Below are positions 48,625 to 61,403 of a stretch of DNA of 64,000 nucleotides, one piece after another. The stretch's first letter is position 1, and each line of letters begins with the position of its first letter. This stretch comes from Halomonas sp. Bachu 37. Its GTDB lineage: Bacteria; Pseudomonadota; Gammaproteobacteria; Pseudomonadales; Halomonadaceae. Below the pieces are notes generated by a model that saw nothing but the letters and a program-made list of their open reading frames with translations, ran no database searches and had not been told where the DNA came from. The translations under genes were made by a program, and so were the position numbers. The DNA is taken from assembly GCF_039691755.1 (NCBI RefSeq), contig NZ_CP137552.1, positions 372,001-436,000 on the forward strand, in the 5' to 3' direction.

Positions 48625-48669
48625 CGACTACAGGAAGAGAGTGGAGGGCGGTTTCCTGTAGTCGTTTTT
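48625..48669 (+). terminator. plus-strand terminator-like hairpin upstream of aceA
   Basis: CGACTACAGGAA (48625-48636), 16-nt loop, TTCCTGTAGTCG (48653-48664), then TTTTT. The T-run is on the plus strand although both flanking genes are on the minus strand. Confidence 0.6.
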
Positions 48670-48693
48670 CGCTGGAGGGAGACGCAGGTTATG

Positions 48694-49128
48694 TCACTTG
48701 CTGAGCTTGAGGACCATTTCCCGGTGAGGAATACCGGCATCTAGGAACTCATCCCCCTGCGCGATGAAACCGAGAGACTCGTAGAAAGCCAAGGCATGGG
48801 TCTGCGCGCTGAGCACTACCCTGCTGTGGCCGTGGCGCTGAGCGCAGACAATGGCGGCCTCCATCAACGCCCGACCGACACCCTTGCCACGCCCCTCCAG
48901 AAGGACCGCGACACGGCCGATATGGCCGTCGGGGAGCAGGCGCGCGGTCCCTAGCGCTTGCGAGCCGCGATAGGCCAGGAAGTGGCGACATTGCGGATCG
49001 AGACCGTCCCACTCCTCTTCCTGCGGTACCTCCTGCTCGTCGATGAAGACGCGCTGACGAATCGCCCCGGCGGCTTCACCGAGGCTCGCCCAGTCGCCTT
49101 CTTGCAAATTCAGGTCGTCAAGGGTCAC
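48694..49128 (-). CDS. GNAT family N-acetyltransferase (YjcF/ElaA-like)
   Basis: 144 residues. Acetyl-CoA binding motif A in IGRVAVLLEGRGKGVGRALM (~70-90, RxxGxG) and a C-terminal FYESLGFIAQGDEF motif. N-terminal AGAIRQRVFIDEQEVPQEEEWDG is typical of the ElaA/YjcF-like GNAT group. Substrate unknown. Its start overlaps the roxA stop by 4 bp, so both are probably co-expressed. Confidence 0.9.
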   Translation of the reverse strand: MTLDDLNLQEGDWASLGEAAGAIRQRVFIDEQEVPQEEEWDGLDPQCRHFLAYRGSQALGTARLLPDGHIGRVAVLLEGRGKGVGRALMEAAIVCAQRHGHSRVVLSAQTHALAFYESLGFIAQGDEFLDAGIPHREMVLKLSK

Positions 49129-50318
49129 TCCTCGAGGTCCTCCATGGGCCAGTCGATGCTGCCGGCATTGAACAGTGTAACCAGCAGCGCGGGCGCACCC
49201 TCGATAGCGGCAACGTCAGCGGTTATCGCGTTGCCGGCCGAGAGCCGCTTGGCCAGCTCCTCCGAACAGGGCAGACCGTCGCCGTCGACGAACAGCGTGG
49301 TGCGCGACCCCTGCGTGCGCCAGGCGAATCGCGAACCCGGACTGGGGTAGAGCCGTTCGCCTTCTTGTAGTCGAGCGACAAGCGTCGTTTCATCCATGGG
49401 TTGCGCCGGGGGAATGAGTTGATCCACGTACTTGGGCTGGGTCATGACCCGGCCGAACCACTGGCTCATGCGGGCAGGATCGTCCAGCGTCTCCAGAATC
49501 ATTCGACGGATACGCTCCATGGCGGCGTCATCGATCTCCCCCGGCTCGTTCGGCACTTGCATGCCGGCATCGGAGTAGCGCAGGGAGGGCGGAAGCTGCT
49601 CGCCGATATAGTCGGCGTAGGAGGTCACGGCCTCGTCGGCGGAAGGGGCGCGAAAGCCGACCGAGATCGTCATGCAGTCGTCGCTCTGGCTGACGCCGTG
49701 GTGGGCCCAGGCGGGGGGCAAGTACAGCATGTCGCCCGGCTCGAGTACCCAGTCGGAGCCCGCTTCGATCTCGAAGTGCTCGAGAATGCGCAGGTCGATG
49801 CCCGAGAGAATCGGGGCGTCGTCCGCTATCTTGCCGCCCAGCTGCCAGCGGCGTCGCCCCGTGGCCTGTAGCAGGAATACATCGTACTGATCGACATGCG
49901 GGCCGACGCTGCCGCCGGGAGGCGCATAGCTGATCATGATGTCGTCCAGGCGCCAGCGAGGCAGGAAGTCGAAGTGTTCCATGAGCCCGGCAACGGCGGG
50001 AACGTAGTGGTCCACCGCCTGGACCAGTAGCGTCCAGTCCCGCTCGGGCAGGCGTTCGAAGGTGGCTTCATCGAAGGGACCGTGGGTCACCTGCCAGGGC
50101 TGTGGCCGGCCGCTGGCGTCCTGGCCATGCTCTTCCACCAGGCGTGCCTCGACGCCGTCTTCGCAGGCCAGGCCAGCCAGCTCGTCGGCGTCGATGGGAC
50201 TAAGAAACTCGGGCAGCGCACCGCGGATCAGAAGCGGTTTCTGTTGCCAGTAATGGGTCAGAAACTCGCTGGCGGTGAGATCGCCCAGCAGGGTTAACGG
50301 TTGGTCGTGGTGGCTCAT
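49125..50318 (-). CDS. roxA: 50S ribosomal protein L16 arginine hydroxylase
   Basis: 397 residues. JmjC-type 2-oxoglutarate/Fe(II) oxygenase of the YcfD/RoxA family, which hydroxylates an arginine of ribosomal protein L16. Iron ligands His141-x-Asp143 in GPHVDQYDVFLLQ and the distal His at ~206 in PPAWAHHGVS; the 2OG-binding Arg is in the same cupin core. C-terminal dimerisation and winged-helix-like regions follow. 21 bp upstream of purB's 3' end on the same strand. Confidence 0.92.
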   Translation of the reverse strand: MSHHDQPLTLLGDLTASEFLTHYWQQKPLLIRGALPEFLSPIDADELAGLACEDGVEARLVEEHGQDASGRPQPWQVTHGPFDEATFERLPERDWTLLVQAVDHYVPAVAGLMEHFDFLPRWRLDDIMISYAPPGGSVGPHVDQYDVFLLQATGRRRWQLGGKIADDAPILSGIDLRILEHFEIEAGSDWVLEPGDMLYLPPAWAHHGVSQSDDCMTISVGFRAPSADEAVTSYADYIGEQLPPSLRYSDAGMQVPNEPGEIDDAAMERIRRMILETLDDPARMSQWFGRVMTQPKYVDQLIPPAQPMDETTLVARLQEGERLYPSPGSRFAWRTQGSRTTLFVDGDGLPCSEELAKRLSAGNAITADVAAIEGAPALLVTLFNAGSIDWPMEDLEE

Positions 50319-50339
50319 GTGAGTGTCCTGGTTGCCCGC

Positions 50340-52460
<2,121 letters not shown>

Positions 52461-52464
<4 letters not shown>

Positions 52465-53588
52465 GCGGCGGACTCCATGGCATTCCAGGTAGCGTTGATG
52501 ACGCCGCCTCCCAGGCAGATATCGCCATCGTAAAGTACCAGGGATTGCCCCGGCGTGACGGCGCATTGGGGAGTGTCGAAGTGTACCTCCACGCCGCCAT
52601 CCTCCCGCGTGTGAACAGTGCAGGACACATCGCGCTGGCGGTAGCGGGTCTTGGCGGTAAAGCGACCTTCCTGGGCAGGCGGTTCACCGGCTACCCAGTC
52701 CATGGCTTCGGTGCTGAGTGTGTCGCTGTAGAGCAGCGGATGGTGCTTGCCCTGCACGGCGACCAACACGTTGCGCTCCAGATCCTTGGCCGCAACGTAC
52801 CAGGGCTCTTCGGGATAATTGGCGAGCCCACCGATGCCCAGGCCCTGGCGCTGGCCCAGGGTGTAGTACATCAGTCCCATGTGCTTGCCGATCACGTCGC
52901 CGTTGGGCGCTTCGATGGTGCCGGGCTGAGCGGGCAGGTACTGCTGCAGGAAGTCGCGGAAGCGGCGCTCGCCGATAAAGCAGATACCGGTGGAATCCTT
53001 CTTCTTCGCCGTCACCAAGTCGTATTGCTCGGCGAGCTTGCGAACGGCGGGCTTCTCCAGCTCTCCCACGGGAAACAGGGTACGAGCAATCGCCGCCTCG
53101 GGAACCGCGTGCAGGAAATAGCTTTGGTCCTTGTTGGTGTCCAGCCCCTTGAGCAGGCGAGGGCGCCCGTTTCGAACCCCCTGGCGGACGTAGTGGCCGG
53201 TGGCGATCATCTCGGTGCCGAGCATTTCGGCGTACTCGAGGAAGACCTTGAACTTGATTTCCCGGTTGCACAGGATGTCCGGATTGGGGGTGCGCCCGGC
53301 CTTGTACTCGGCGAGGAAGTGCTCGAAGACGTTATCCCAATACTCGGCGGCGAAGTTGGCGGTGTGAAGCGGGATGCCCAGCTTGGCGCACACGGCTTCG
53401 GCATCCGCCAGGTCTTCCTTGGCGGTGCAATAGTCGGTGCCGTCGTCTTCGTCCCAGTTCTTCATGAACAGGCCTTCGACTTCATAGCCTTGCTGCATCA
53501 GCAGAAGTGCGGATACGGAAGAGTCGACACCGCCGGACATGCCGACGATCACCTTGCCGGTGGCGGTCGACTGTGGAGTGGATGTCAT
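52461..53588 (-). CDS. mnmA: tRNA-specific 2-thiouridylase MnmA
   Basis: 375 residues from ATG at 53588, with GAGG six bases upstream (a second ATG at 53594 is too close to it). Adds sulfur to U34 of tRNA Lys/Glu/Gln. PP-loop [15 protein letters not shown] (~18), catalytic Cys in [12 protein letters not shown] (~108) and second Cys in [12 protein letters not shown] (~205). Overlaps hflD by 4 bp. Confidence 0.97.
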
Positions 53589-53694
53589 GGGCATCCTCGG
53601 TTGAATGGCTGCAAATGGGTGCCGATTATACACGATGCGACGTCACGGCTTCGAGTGTTGCGCAGCTGTTCCCGGCACGTGTGACGATTGAGGC

Positions 53695-54141
53695 TCACTC
53701 ATGGATCACCTCCAGGGGGAAGATACGTCCCGCCCGGCTGTCCACCAGGCGTTGCAGGACTAGAGGGCTGCGTACGCGCGACTGGCTATGCAGTGCCTGG
53801 ATCTCGTCCAGCGTCATCCAGTGCGTGGCCTTGATGGCCGGGTCCAGCGGGGTATCGAGAAACGTTTCGGGCCGGGCCACGAAGGCATGACTGTGAAACG
53901 TCATGTCGCTTCCCGCCTGAAAGACGTAAAGCCCAAGATAGCCGGTCAACTGTATCTCCCAGGCGGTTTCCTCGACCACCTCCCGTAGCGCTGCGGCGAT
54001 AGGCCCCTCGCCGTATTCGACGTGACCGGCAGGCTGGTTGAATAGCGTCCAGGGACCGCCACGGTCCTCCTCCACGACCAGAAAGCGGCCTTCGCGCTCG
54101 ATCACGCAGGCAACGGTGACATGCGGCTTGAAGCGGGTCAT
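53695..54141 (-). CDS. nudJ: Nudix hydrolase (NudJ-like)
   Basis: 148 residues. Nudix box G-x5-E-x7-R-E-V-V-E-E-T-A (GHVEYGEGPIAAALREVVEE, ~38-57) with Ala replacing the usual late Gly. Placed as NudJ (HMP-PP phosphatase / thiamine pyrophosphatase in E. coli) by neighbourhood and similarity (FNQPAGHVE). The catalytic Glu residues are intact. Overlaps rluE by 4 bp. Confidence 0.87.
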   Translation of the reverse strand: MTRFKPHVTVACVIEREGRFLVVEEDRGGPWTLFNQPAGHVEYGEGPIAAALREVVEETAWEIQLTGYLGLYVFQAGSDMTFHSHAFVARPETFLDTPLDPAIKATHWMTLDEIQALHSQSRVRSPLVLQRLVDSRAGRIFPLEVIHE

Positions 54142-54758
54142 GGTCGACGTTTCCCCTTGGTTGGCCGGCTAGACTTGTTTGGCAGAGAAGGCTGGTTCGG
54201 CCGAGAGCTCTGGGGGGCGTGCAGGACTTCGCGGCGCCACTCTCCCGGCGCCAGGCCTTCCAGCCGCCAGGGGCCGATTGCCACGCGGATCAGGCGCAAG
54301 GTCGGCAGGCCGACGTGAGCGGTCATCCTGCGCACCTGGCGGTTGCGGCCCTCGGTGATGGTCAGTTCCAGCCAGCTGGTAACGGGATGACGGCGGGGCT
54401 CCACCGGCGGGTTGCGATCGGCAAGCCTCGGCGGAGCAATGACGCGTACCTTGGCCGGGCGAGTGGGACCATCCTTCAAGGTGATACCGCTGCGAAGCGC
54501 CTGCAACGCCGCTTCCTCGCAGCGGCCTTCCACCTGGACCCAGTAGGTCTTGGGCTGCTTGTGGCGCGGGTGGGCGATACGGTGGATCAAGCTGCCGTCG
54601 GCGCTCAGCAGGAGCAGGCCTTCGGAGTCGTAATCCAGCCGGCCCGCCGGATAGATGCCAGGAATATCGATCAATTCGGCAAGGGTAGCGCGCCCTTCGC
54701 GATCGCTGAACTGAGATAACACCCGATATGGCTTGTGTAACAGATAAAGGTCGCTCAT
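54138..54758 (-). CDS. rluE: 23S rRNA pseudouridine synthase (RluE-like)
   Basis: 206 residues, no N-terminal S4 domain, as for RluE. Catalytic Asp in GRLDYDSEGLLLLSADG (~38), KTYWVQVEGRCEEAAL and the RQVRRMTAHVGLPTLRLIR motif (~140). RluE modifies U2457 of 23S rRNA in E. coli. Basic C-terminal tail. Divergent from icd. Confidence 0.9.
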   Translation of the reverse strand: MSDLYLLHKPYRVLSQFSDREGRATLAELIDIPGIYPAGRLDYDSEGLLLLSADGSLIHRIAHPRHKQPKTYWVQVEGRCEEAALQALRSGITLKDGPTRPAKVRVIAPPRLADRNPPVEPRRHPVTSWLELTITEGRNRQVRRMTAHVGLPTLRLIRVAIGPWRLEGLAPGEWRREVLHAPQSSRPNQPSLPNKSSRPTKGKRRP

Positions 54759-54894
54759 GGAGTGCCATGGCCTTAGTGGAGTTGTGATTTTGAACTTTAT
54801 TGCGAACTGTGCCGGGCACGATGGGTTGAACTTTAGTCGCGACCGACTTTAGGACGGGGCCTTGTGGTAAGGCTACTCCGTGGGGCGGGTGGGA

Positions 54895-54903
54895 TGCTAT
54901 ACT
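54895..54903 (+). promoter_or_regulatory. putative extended -10 promoter of icd
   Basis: TGCTATACT, an extended -10 (TGn-TATACT), 38 bp before the icd ATG; no good -35. Confidence 0.45.
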
Positions 54904-54941
54904 CCGCGCTCCACTGAACAGACCAGACAGGGGAGTTCTCT

Positions 54942-56198
<1,257 letters not shown>

Positions 56199-56217
56199 TT
56201 AGTCGGTCGTCGCCGAA

Positions 56218-56249
56218 CCCTCGTCCGCCTTGGCGGGCGGGGGTTTTTG
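56218..56249 (+). terminator. icd terminator
   Basis: CCCTCGTCCGC paired with GCGGGCGGGGG (G-T pairs included), then TTTTT. Confidence 0.8.
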
Positions 56250-56335
56250 CGTTTTGCGTTATGATTATTAAGCTTTCCAATGAACCCTTGGCGATCAGCG
56301 GCGTCTCATCGTTGAGACAAACGCGCTGGTCTGAC

Positions 56336-56364
56336 TTGAGTAAACCTACTGTGCCTCTTATGTT
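56336..56364 (+). promoter_or_regulatory. putative clpS promoter
   Basis: TTGAGT, 17-bp spacer, TATGTT. The -10 overlaps an in-frame ATG at 56360, which argues that translation starts further down. Confidence 0.5.
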
Positions 56365-56398
56365 CAATGTAACCAGTACGAGCGCTATCCGGACGGAT

Positions 56399-56740
56399 AT
56401 GCGGGCCAGCGCCGGCATGACCCGGCCGGATCAGCCCGAAGACGACGAAGATATAGCGGTCCAGCCCGGCGAGCCTGAACTCGCCGAACCGCCCATGTAC
56501 AAGGTGATACTCCACAACGACGATTACACTCCCATGGAGTTCGTGGTGGAGGTCTTGCAGGGTATTTTCCACCTGGATAACGAGACCGCCGTCCAGGTAA
56601 TGCTGGCGGTACATACCCAGGGTAAGGCCACGTGCGGAATCTTCACTCGCGATATCGCCGAGACAAAGAGTTATCAGGTCAATGAATACGCCCGTGAATG
56701 CGAACATCCATTGATGAGCGATATCGAAGCCGCCGACTGA
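56399..56740 (+). CDS. clpS: ATP-dependent Clp protease adaptor ClpS
   Basis: 113 residues from ATG at 56399; the in-frame ATG at 56360 lies in the predicted promoter, and 56417 is another possibility. Acidic flexible N-terminal tail (needed to inhibit/deliver to ClpA), then the ClpS core: [20 protein letters not shown] with the N-degron contacts, and [20 protein letters not shown] (His near 84 of the core). It hands Leu/Phe/Trp/Tyr N-degron proteins to ClpAP. Confidence 0.95.
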   Translation: MRASAGMTRPDQPEDDEDIAVQPGEPELAEPPMYKVILHNDDYTPMEFVVEVLQGIFHLDNETAVQVMLAVHTQGKATCGIFTRDIAETKSYQVNEYARECEHPLMSDIEAAD

Positions 56741-56773
56741 GCCGAGTCGTCAGTGAGCCGTGAGTATCGGTGA

Positions 56774-56811
56774 GCTGGGAATAAATGAGTCGGCTGGGAA
56801 TAAATGAGTCG
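56774..56811. repeat. perfect 19-bp tandem duplication
   Basis: GCTGGGAATAAATGAGTCG twice, directly adjacent (56774-56792, 56793-56811), between clpS and clpA. Confidence 0.9.
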
Positions 56812-56947
56812 AAAGCAAAAAAATCGATGGTGATACTTGCAACAGCGCGTTTTGTACCTGATGTTGAATATGCCGGATAACGAATTGATTTGATCCGACG
56901 CAAGTCCTAGACGGCGACCAGCCCTAGGTGGCGAAAAGGGGACTGCC

Positions 56948-59224
56948 ATGCTGAGTAAAGAACTTGAACTGACCCTGAACACGGCCTTCACCGTGGCTCG
57001 CTCCAAGCGCCACGAGTTCATGACCGTGGAGCATCTCCTGCTGGCGCTATTGGATAACGCCTCTGCCGCGGATGTGCTCAAGGCCTGCGGGGCGAATCTC
57101 GACAAGCTGCGGTCCGACCTGCAGGATTTCATCAACTCCACCACCCCGTTGATTCCCGAAAACCAGAGCGATCGTGAAACGCAACCGACCCTGGGTTTTC
57201 AGCGTGTCCTTCAGCGGGCTGTCTTTCATGTGCAGTCTTCGGGAAAGAACGAGGTTACCGGTGCCAATGTGCTGGTAGCGATCTTTTCCGAGCAGGAGAG
57301 CCAAGCGGTCTATTTCCTCAAGCAACAGAATGTTGCACGTGTGGACGCAGTCAATTACATCGCCCACGGTATTTCCAAGGTGGCCGGCCACGGGCCCACA
57401 CCATCTCCCTCTTCCCCCGAGGCGGAGGACGCCGAGGAGGGAACGGCGGAAGGTGGGGCGCATCCGTTGACCGGCTACGCCACAAACCTCAACGAACAGG
57501 CCAGGCTGGGCAAGATCGATCCGTTGATCGGGCGTGACCATGAACTCGAAAGGGTGGTGCAGATACTGGCGCGGCGGCGCAAGAACAACCCCCTGCTGGT
57601 AGGTGAGGCGGGTGTCGGCAAGACCGCCATCGCCGAGGGCTTGGCCAAGCGCATCGTCGAGGAAGACGTGCCTGAAGTGATCAGTGATGCCGTTGTCTAT
57701 GCATTGGACATGGGCGCGCTGCTGGCGGGAACCAAGTATCGCGGGGATTTCGAAAAGCGTCTCAAGAGCTTGCTGGGCGAGCTCAAGAAGCAACCCAACG
57801 CCATTCTGTTCATCGATGAAATCCATACGGTGATCGGGGCGGGCGCCGCTTCCGGTGGGGTGATGGATGCTTCCAACCTGCTCAAGCCTCTGCTCTCTTC
57901 CGGCGAGTTGCGCTGCATCGGCTCCACCACGTTCCAGGAATTCCGCGGTATCTTCGAGAAGGATCGGGCGCTGGCACGGCGTTTCCAGAAAGTCGATGTG
58001 CTGGCACCGTCGGTGGACGATACCATTCGCATCCTCAAGGGGCTGCGCTCACGCTTCGAGGAGCATCATCAGCTCAAGTATACCGATGGTGCTCTGGAAA
58101 GCGCGGCACGCCTGGCGGATCGTTATATCAATGACCGTTACTTGCCTGACAAGGCCATCGATGTGATCGATGAGGCTGGCGCGCATCAGCGGCTGTTGCC
58201 GCCCGAAGTGCGTGTCGACGCCATCGACGTCGATCAAGTCGAAGCCATCGTGGCGTCGATTGCACGTATTCCGCCGAAGAGCGTCTCCAGCTCGGATCGC
58301 AAGTTGCTGGAAAAACTCGACCGCGACCTGAAGATGCTGGTGTTCGGCCAGGATGAGGCCATCGATAGCCTGTCTGCCGCGATCAAGCTTTCCCGTGCCG
58401 GTCTCAAGTCACCCGACAAGCCGGTGGGTAGCTTCCTGTTTGCCGGCCCCACCGGGGTGGGTAAGACGGAAGTGGCCAAGCAGCTTTCCCATATCATGGG
58501 TATCGAGCTTGTGCGTTTCGACATGTCCGAGTACATGGAGCGACATACGGTCTCTCGGCTGATCGGCGCTCCCCCCGGCTATGTCGGCTACGATCAAGGC
58601 GGCCTCTTGACCGAGGCCATCACCAAGCAACCGCATTGCGTGCTGCTACTCGATGAGATCGAAAAAGCGCATCCCGAGGTCTTCAATCTGCTGCTGCAGG
58701 TGATGGATCATGGACGCCTTACCGATAACAATGGCCGTGAGGCGGATTTCCGCCATGTCATCCTGATTATGACCTCGAATGCCGGGGCCGAGCAGGCGGC
58801 GCGCCGTTCCATCGGTTTCCAGAGTCAGGATCACTCGACCGATGCCATGGAAATCATCCGCAAGACGTTCACTCCGGAATTCCGCAATCGCCTGGACGGT
58901 ATCATCCAGTTCCATTCGCTGCCGACGTCCGTGGTGCGCAACGTAGTCGACAAGTTCTTGATCGAGCTACAGGCGCAGCTTGATGAAAAACGCGTGCAGC
59001 TTGAAGTCGACGACAAGGCCCGCGACTGGCTGGCGGAAAAAGGCTACGACCCGGACATGGGTGCCCGGCCGATGGCGCGCCTGCTGCAGGAAAAGGTCAA
59101 GAAGCCACTGGCCGAGATGATTCTGTTCGGCGAACTGGCCGAGCATGGCGGCACGGTGTATATCGAGGTCGAGGATGGTGAGTTGCGCCTCTCCACGGAA
59201 CCGGAATTGGCCGATGCCCCTTAG
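56948..59224 (+). CDS. clpA: ATP-dependent Clp protease ATP-binding subunit ClpA
   Basis: 758 residues. N domain (to ~145, contacts ClpS), two AAA+ modules: Walker [15 protein letters not shown] (~220) with Walker [11 protein letters not shown] (~285), and Walker [14 protein letters not shown] (~502) with Walker [15 protein letters not shown] (~565). ClpP-binding loop reads [12 protein letters not shown] (IGF in place of E. coli IGL). Sensor-2 [10 protein letters not shown] near 700. No ClpB-type middle coiled coil. Starts 207 bp after clpS. Confidence 0.97.
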   Translation: MLSKELELTLNTAFTVARSKRHEFMTVEHLLLALLDNASAADVLKACGANLDKLRSDLQDFINSTTPLIPENQSDRETQPTLGFQRVLQRAVFHVQSSGKNEVTGANVLVAIFSEQESQAVYFLKQQNVARVDAVNYIAHGISKVAGHGPTPSPSSPEAEDAEEGTAEGGAHPLTGYATNLNEQARLGKIDPLIGRDHELERVVQILARRRKNNPLLVGEAGVGKTAIAEGLAKRIVEEDVPEVISDAVVYALDMGALLAGTKYRGDFEKRLKSLLGELKKQPNAILFIDEIHTVIGAGAASGGVMDASNLLKPLLSSGELRCIGSTTFQEFRGIFEKDRALARRFQKVDVLAPSVDDTIRILKGLRSRFEEHHQLKYTDGALESAARLADRYINDRYLPDKAIDVIDEAGAHQRLLPPEVRVDAIDVDQVEAIVASIARIPPKSVSSSDRKLLEKLDRDLKMLVFGQDEAIDSLSAAIKLSRAGLKSPDKPVGSFLFAGPTGVGKTEVAKQLSHIMGIELVRFDMSEYMERHTVSRLIGAPPGYVGYDQGGLLTEAITKQPHCVLLLDEIEKAHPEVFNLLLQVMDHGRLTDNNGREADFRHVILIMTSNAGAEQAARRSIGFQSQDHSTDAMEIIRKTFTPEFRNRLDGIIQFHSLPTSVVRNVVDKFLIELQAQLDEKRVQLEVDDKARDWLAEKGYDPDMGARPMARLLQEKVKKPLAEMILFGELAEHGGTVYIEVEDGELRLSTEPELADAP

Positions 59225-59244
59225 CCACTTGGATGCCCCTTAGC
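59213..59244. repeat. 13-bp direct repeat at 19-bp period over the clpA stop
   Basis: GATGCCCCTTAGC at 59213-59225 and 59232-59244. The first copy contains the clpA stop codon. Confidence 0.7.
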
Positions 59245-59274
59245 GGCAAAAACAGCTAGGCATGAAAACACAGC

Positions 59275-59300
59275 GCCCTGTCACATGACGGGGCGTTGTT
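59275..59300 (+). terminator. clpA terminator
   Basis: GCCCTGTC-ACAT-GACGGGGC (one G-T pair), then GTTGTT, about 50 bp after the stop. Confidence 0.65.
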
Positions 59301-59417
59301 TCGTATGGCTCTGGTAGTTGACCAGGTGATAGTCGACCCAAGTGCCCGGTCGGGGCAATGCGATCGGGAACGGGAAGGCGGGACGAAACACAAGACAGCG
59401 AACGTCCTACCTTCAGC

Positions 59418-59636
59418 TCAACGTGAGCGGTAGACGATGCGGCCCTTTGACAGGTCGTAAGGCGTCAGTTCCACTTTCACCTTGTCACCGGTAAGAATGC
59501 GGATGTAGTTCTTGCGCATTTTTCCGGAGATGTGGGCGGTCACGACATGACCGTTTTCCAGCTCGACACGAAACATGGTGTTGGGAAGGGTATCGACGAT
59601 GACGCCTTCCATTTCAATATGATCTTCGCGTGCCAT
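59418..59636 (-). CDS. infA: translation initiation factor IF-1
   Basis: 72 residues, the exact family length; one S1/OB-fold domain ([20 protein letters not shown], then [16 protein letters not shown]). Binds the A site of the 30S subunit during initiation. Convergent with clpA. Confidence 0.97.
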   Translation of the reverse strand: MAREDHIEMEGVIVDTLPNTMFRVELENGHVVTAHISGKMRKNYIRILTGDKVKVELTPYDLSKGRIVYRSR

Positions 59637-59761
59637 ATAGGCAGTTCCTCGCTTGATAGAGAGATAAGAACAGTAACATTACTGGAGTACAGGATGGCTT
59701 GCACTCGAGAAACAGCGCTATATTGTGCCGCAAGCCTGTCGTCAAGGCAAAAAAGCCGTAC

Positions 59762-60499
59762 CTAGCTACTGATCAACCGACGCCAGCGCCGCCCATCCAG
59801 CACTTCGAGTGGCGTATAGAGCTGTTTGTAGCGCATCTTACGGCACTCTTCGATCCAATAACCGAGATAAAGATGGGAAAGCTGTAATTCCTTCGTCAGT
59901 TCGAGTAACCGAAGGATGGCGAAGGTGCCCAAGGAGCGCCGCTCGTGGGCGGGGTCGATGGTAAAGAACGTGTATATCGCGGAAAGGCCATGCTCGAGTT
60001 GGTCGAAAGCGGCAACGGCCACCAGTTCCTCTCCCAAGCGCATTTCCAGAAGCTTGGCATACGGTTCGTCGAGCGCGAGAAAGGTGCGGTACTGCTCGTG
60101 AGTGGGCGGATACATGTCGCCATCGGCATGACGGTGAGAGATATAGTCGGCGTACAGGGCATAGTGCGCGGGCTCGTATTGTGCCGGCAGTATGCTGTAA
60201 GTGATATCCTGATTGCGCCGCCATATCTTGCGCTGGGTGCGGTTGGGTGCGAACTCATCCGCGGGGATGCGTACCGAGCGGCAAGCGTTGCAGTCCTCGC
60301 AATGCGGACGGTAGAGGTGCCGACCGCTGCGCCTGAAACCGAGCAGGGAGAGGGAATCGTATACCCCGCGCACCGGCGATTCCTTGGGATCAAGAAATAG
60401 TGTGGTGGCTTCTCGTCCCTCCAGATAACTGCAAGCGTGGGGGACGGTAAGGAAGAAGCGCAGATCCCGCACCGGTCTTTTGGGAGCGTTGCTGCTCAC
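59762..60499 (-). CDS. bpt: aspartate/glutamate leucyltransferase (Bpt; arginyltransferase family)
   Basis: 245 residues. ATE-type N-terminal segment with Cys pairs (ACSYLEGREATTLFLDP; RPHCEDCNACRSVRIP) and the C-terminal acyltransferase half (YTFFTIDPAHERRSLGTFAI, YLGYWIEECRKMRYK). In gammaproteobacteria this family transfers Leu from Leu-tRNA to N-terminal Asp/Glu, creating N-degrons for ClpS. Only 3 bp separates it from aat upstream. Confidence 0.94.
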   Translation of the reverse strand: MSSNAPKRPVRDLRFFLTVPHACSYLEGREATTLFLDPKESPVRGVYDSLSLLGFRRSGRHLYRPHCEDCNACRSVRIPADEFAPNRTQRKIWRRNQDITYSILPAQYEPAHYALYADYISHRHADGDMYPPTHEQYRTFLALDEPYAKLLEMRLGEELVAVAAFDQLEHGLSAIYTFFTIDPAHERRSLGTFAILRLLELTKELQLSHLYLGYWIEECRKMRYKQLYTPLEVLDGRRWRRLISS

Positions 60500-60502
60500 G
60501 GC

Positions 60503-61276
60503 TTACCTCCTTGATTCGAACTCCTCATGGGTCTTGTCGCTCTCCTGGCCAAGCTCCCGGGCAAGCATGGCAAGCCAAGGCGAATGAGGGACACTGGGGG
60601 CGTCACGGAAGAGAAAACCTTCTTCGGGAAGCCACTGTTCAAGATAGCCGATGAACCGGTCTCGAGCGATGCTTGTCGCACCGAGGCTGGCCAGGTGTGG
60701 TGTATGCATCTGGCAATCGATGAGCTTACCACCGTGACGCTGCATCGCGCTTGACAGGTAGGCCAGGGCCACCTTGGAGGCGTCGCGCTCGCGTGAGAAC
60801 ATCGATTCGCCGAAAAATACCGGCCCCATGGCCAATCCATACAAGCCACCGACCAGGCGCTGATCGTGATGGATCTCGATGCTGTGAGCGATACCCAGCG
60901 CGTGAAGTTCACAGTAAGCTGCATGCATTTCCGCGGTGATCCAGGTTTCGGCCTCGCCGGCTCGAGGAGCGGCGCATGCGGCCATTACCTCGGTGAAGTG
61001 CTGGTTCAGCGTCACCTGGAACCCTGCGTTACGCAGCCGCTTGGCAAGACTGCGACGCAAGCGGAATTGCTTGGGAAGCAGTACCATGCGGGGGTCGGGG
61101 CTCCACCATAGCACCGGGTCATCGTCACCGAACCAGGGAAAGATACCCTGGCGATAGGCCTGTACCAGCCATAACGGAGAAAGCTCGCCGCCGGCGGCCA
61201 GCAGCCCGTTGGGCTCGGGCAGGGCGGTACTGGGGCAGGGAAAGCGGGGGGGATGAGCGGAAAGCCAGGGTAGCAT
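60503..61276 (-). CDS. aat: leucyl/phenylalanyl-tRNA--protein transferase
   Basis: 257 residues; ATG with AGGAG upstream. Attaches Leu/Phe to N-terminal Lys/Arg of proteins, making primary N-degrons. Family motifs PNGLLAAGGELSP, GIFPWFGDDDPVLWWSPDPR (~45-64), GLYGLAMGPVFFGESMFS and IDCQMHTPHLASLGA. First gene of an aat-bpt pair. Confidence 0.96.
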   Translation of the reverse strand: MLPWLSAHPPRFPCPSTALPEPNGLLAAGGELSPLWLVQAYRQGIFPWFGDDDPVLWWSPDPRMVLLPKQFRLRRSLAKRLRNAGFQVTLNQHFTEVMAACAAPRAGEAETWITAEMHAAYCELHALGIAHSIEIHHDQRLVGGLYGLAMGPVFFGESMFSRERDASKVALAYLSSAMQRHGGKLIDCQMHTPHLASLGATSIARDRFIGYLEQWLPEEGFLFRDAPSVPHSPWLAMLARELGQESDKTHEEFESRR

Positions 61277-61403
61277 TGCAATCTCCTAAAACGGGGCTGG
61301 CTGTTCAATGAGACAAGCCCTGTGACGGCGCCAGGATGCTCGGTATGATGGAAACTCGCAAGATGCTTAAAGACGCCGTGTGCGGTGCAAAGGGAGAGGT
61401 CGC

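Noticed and set aside
56360-56398. Earlier ClpS start at 56360
   Set aside because: It coincides with the -10 box of a good promoter (TTGAGT-17-TATGTT), so a transcript would begin after it.
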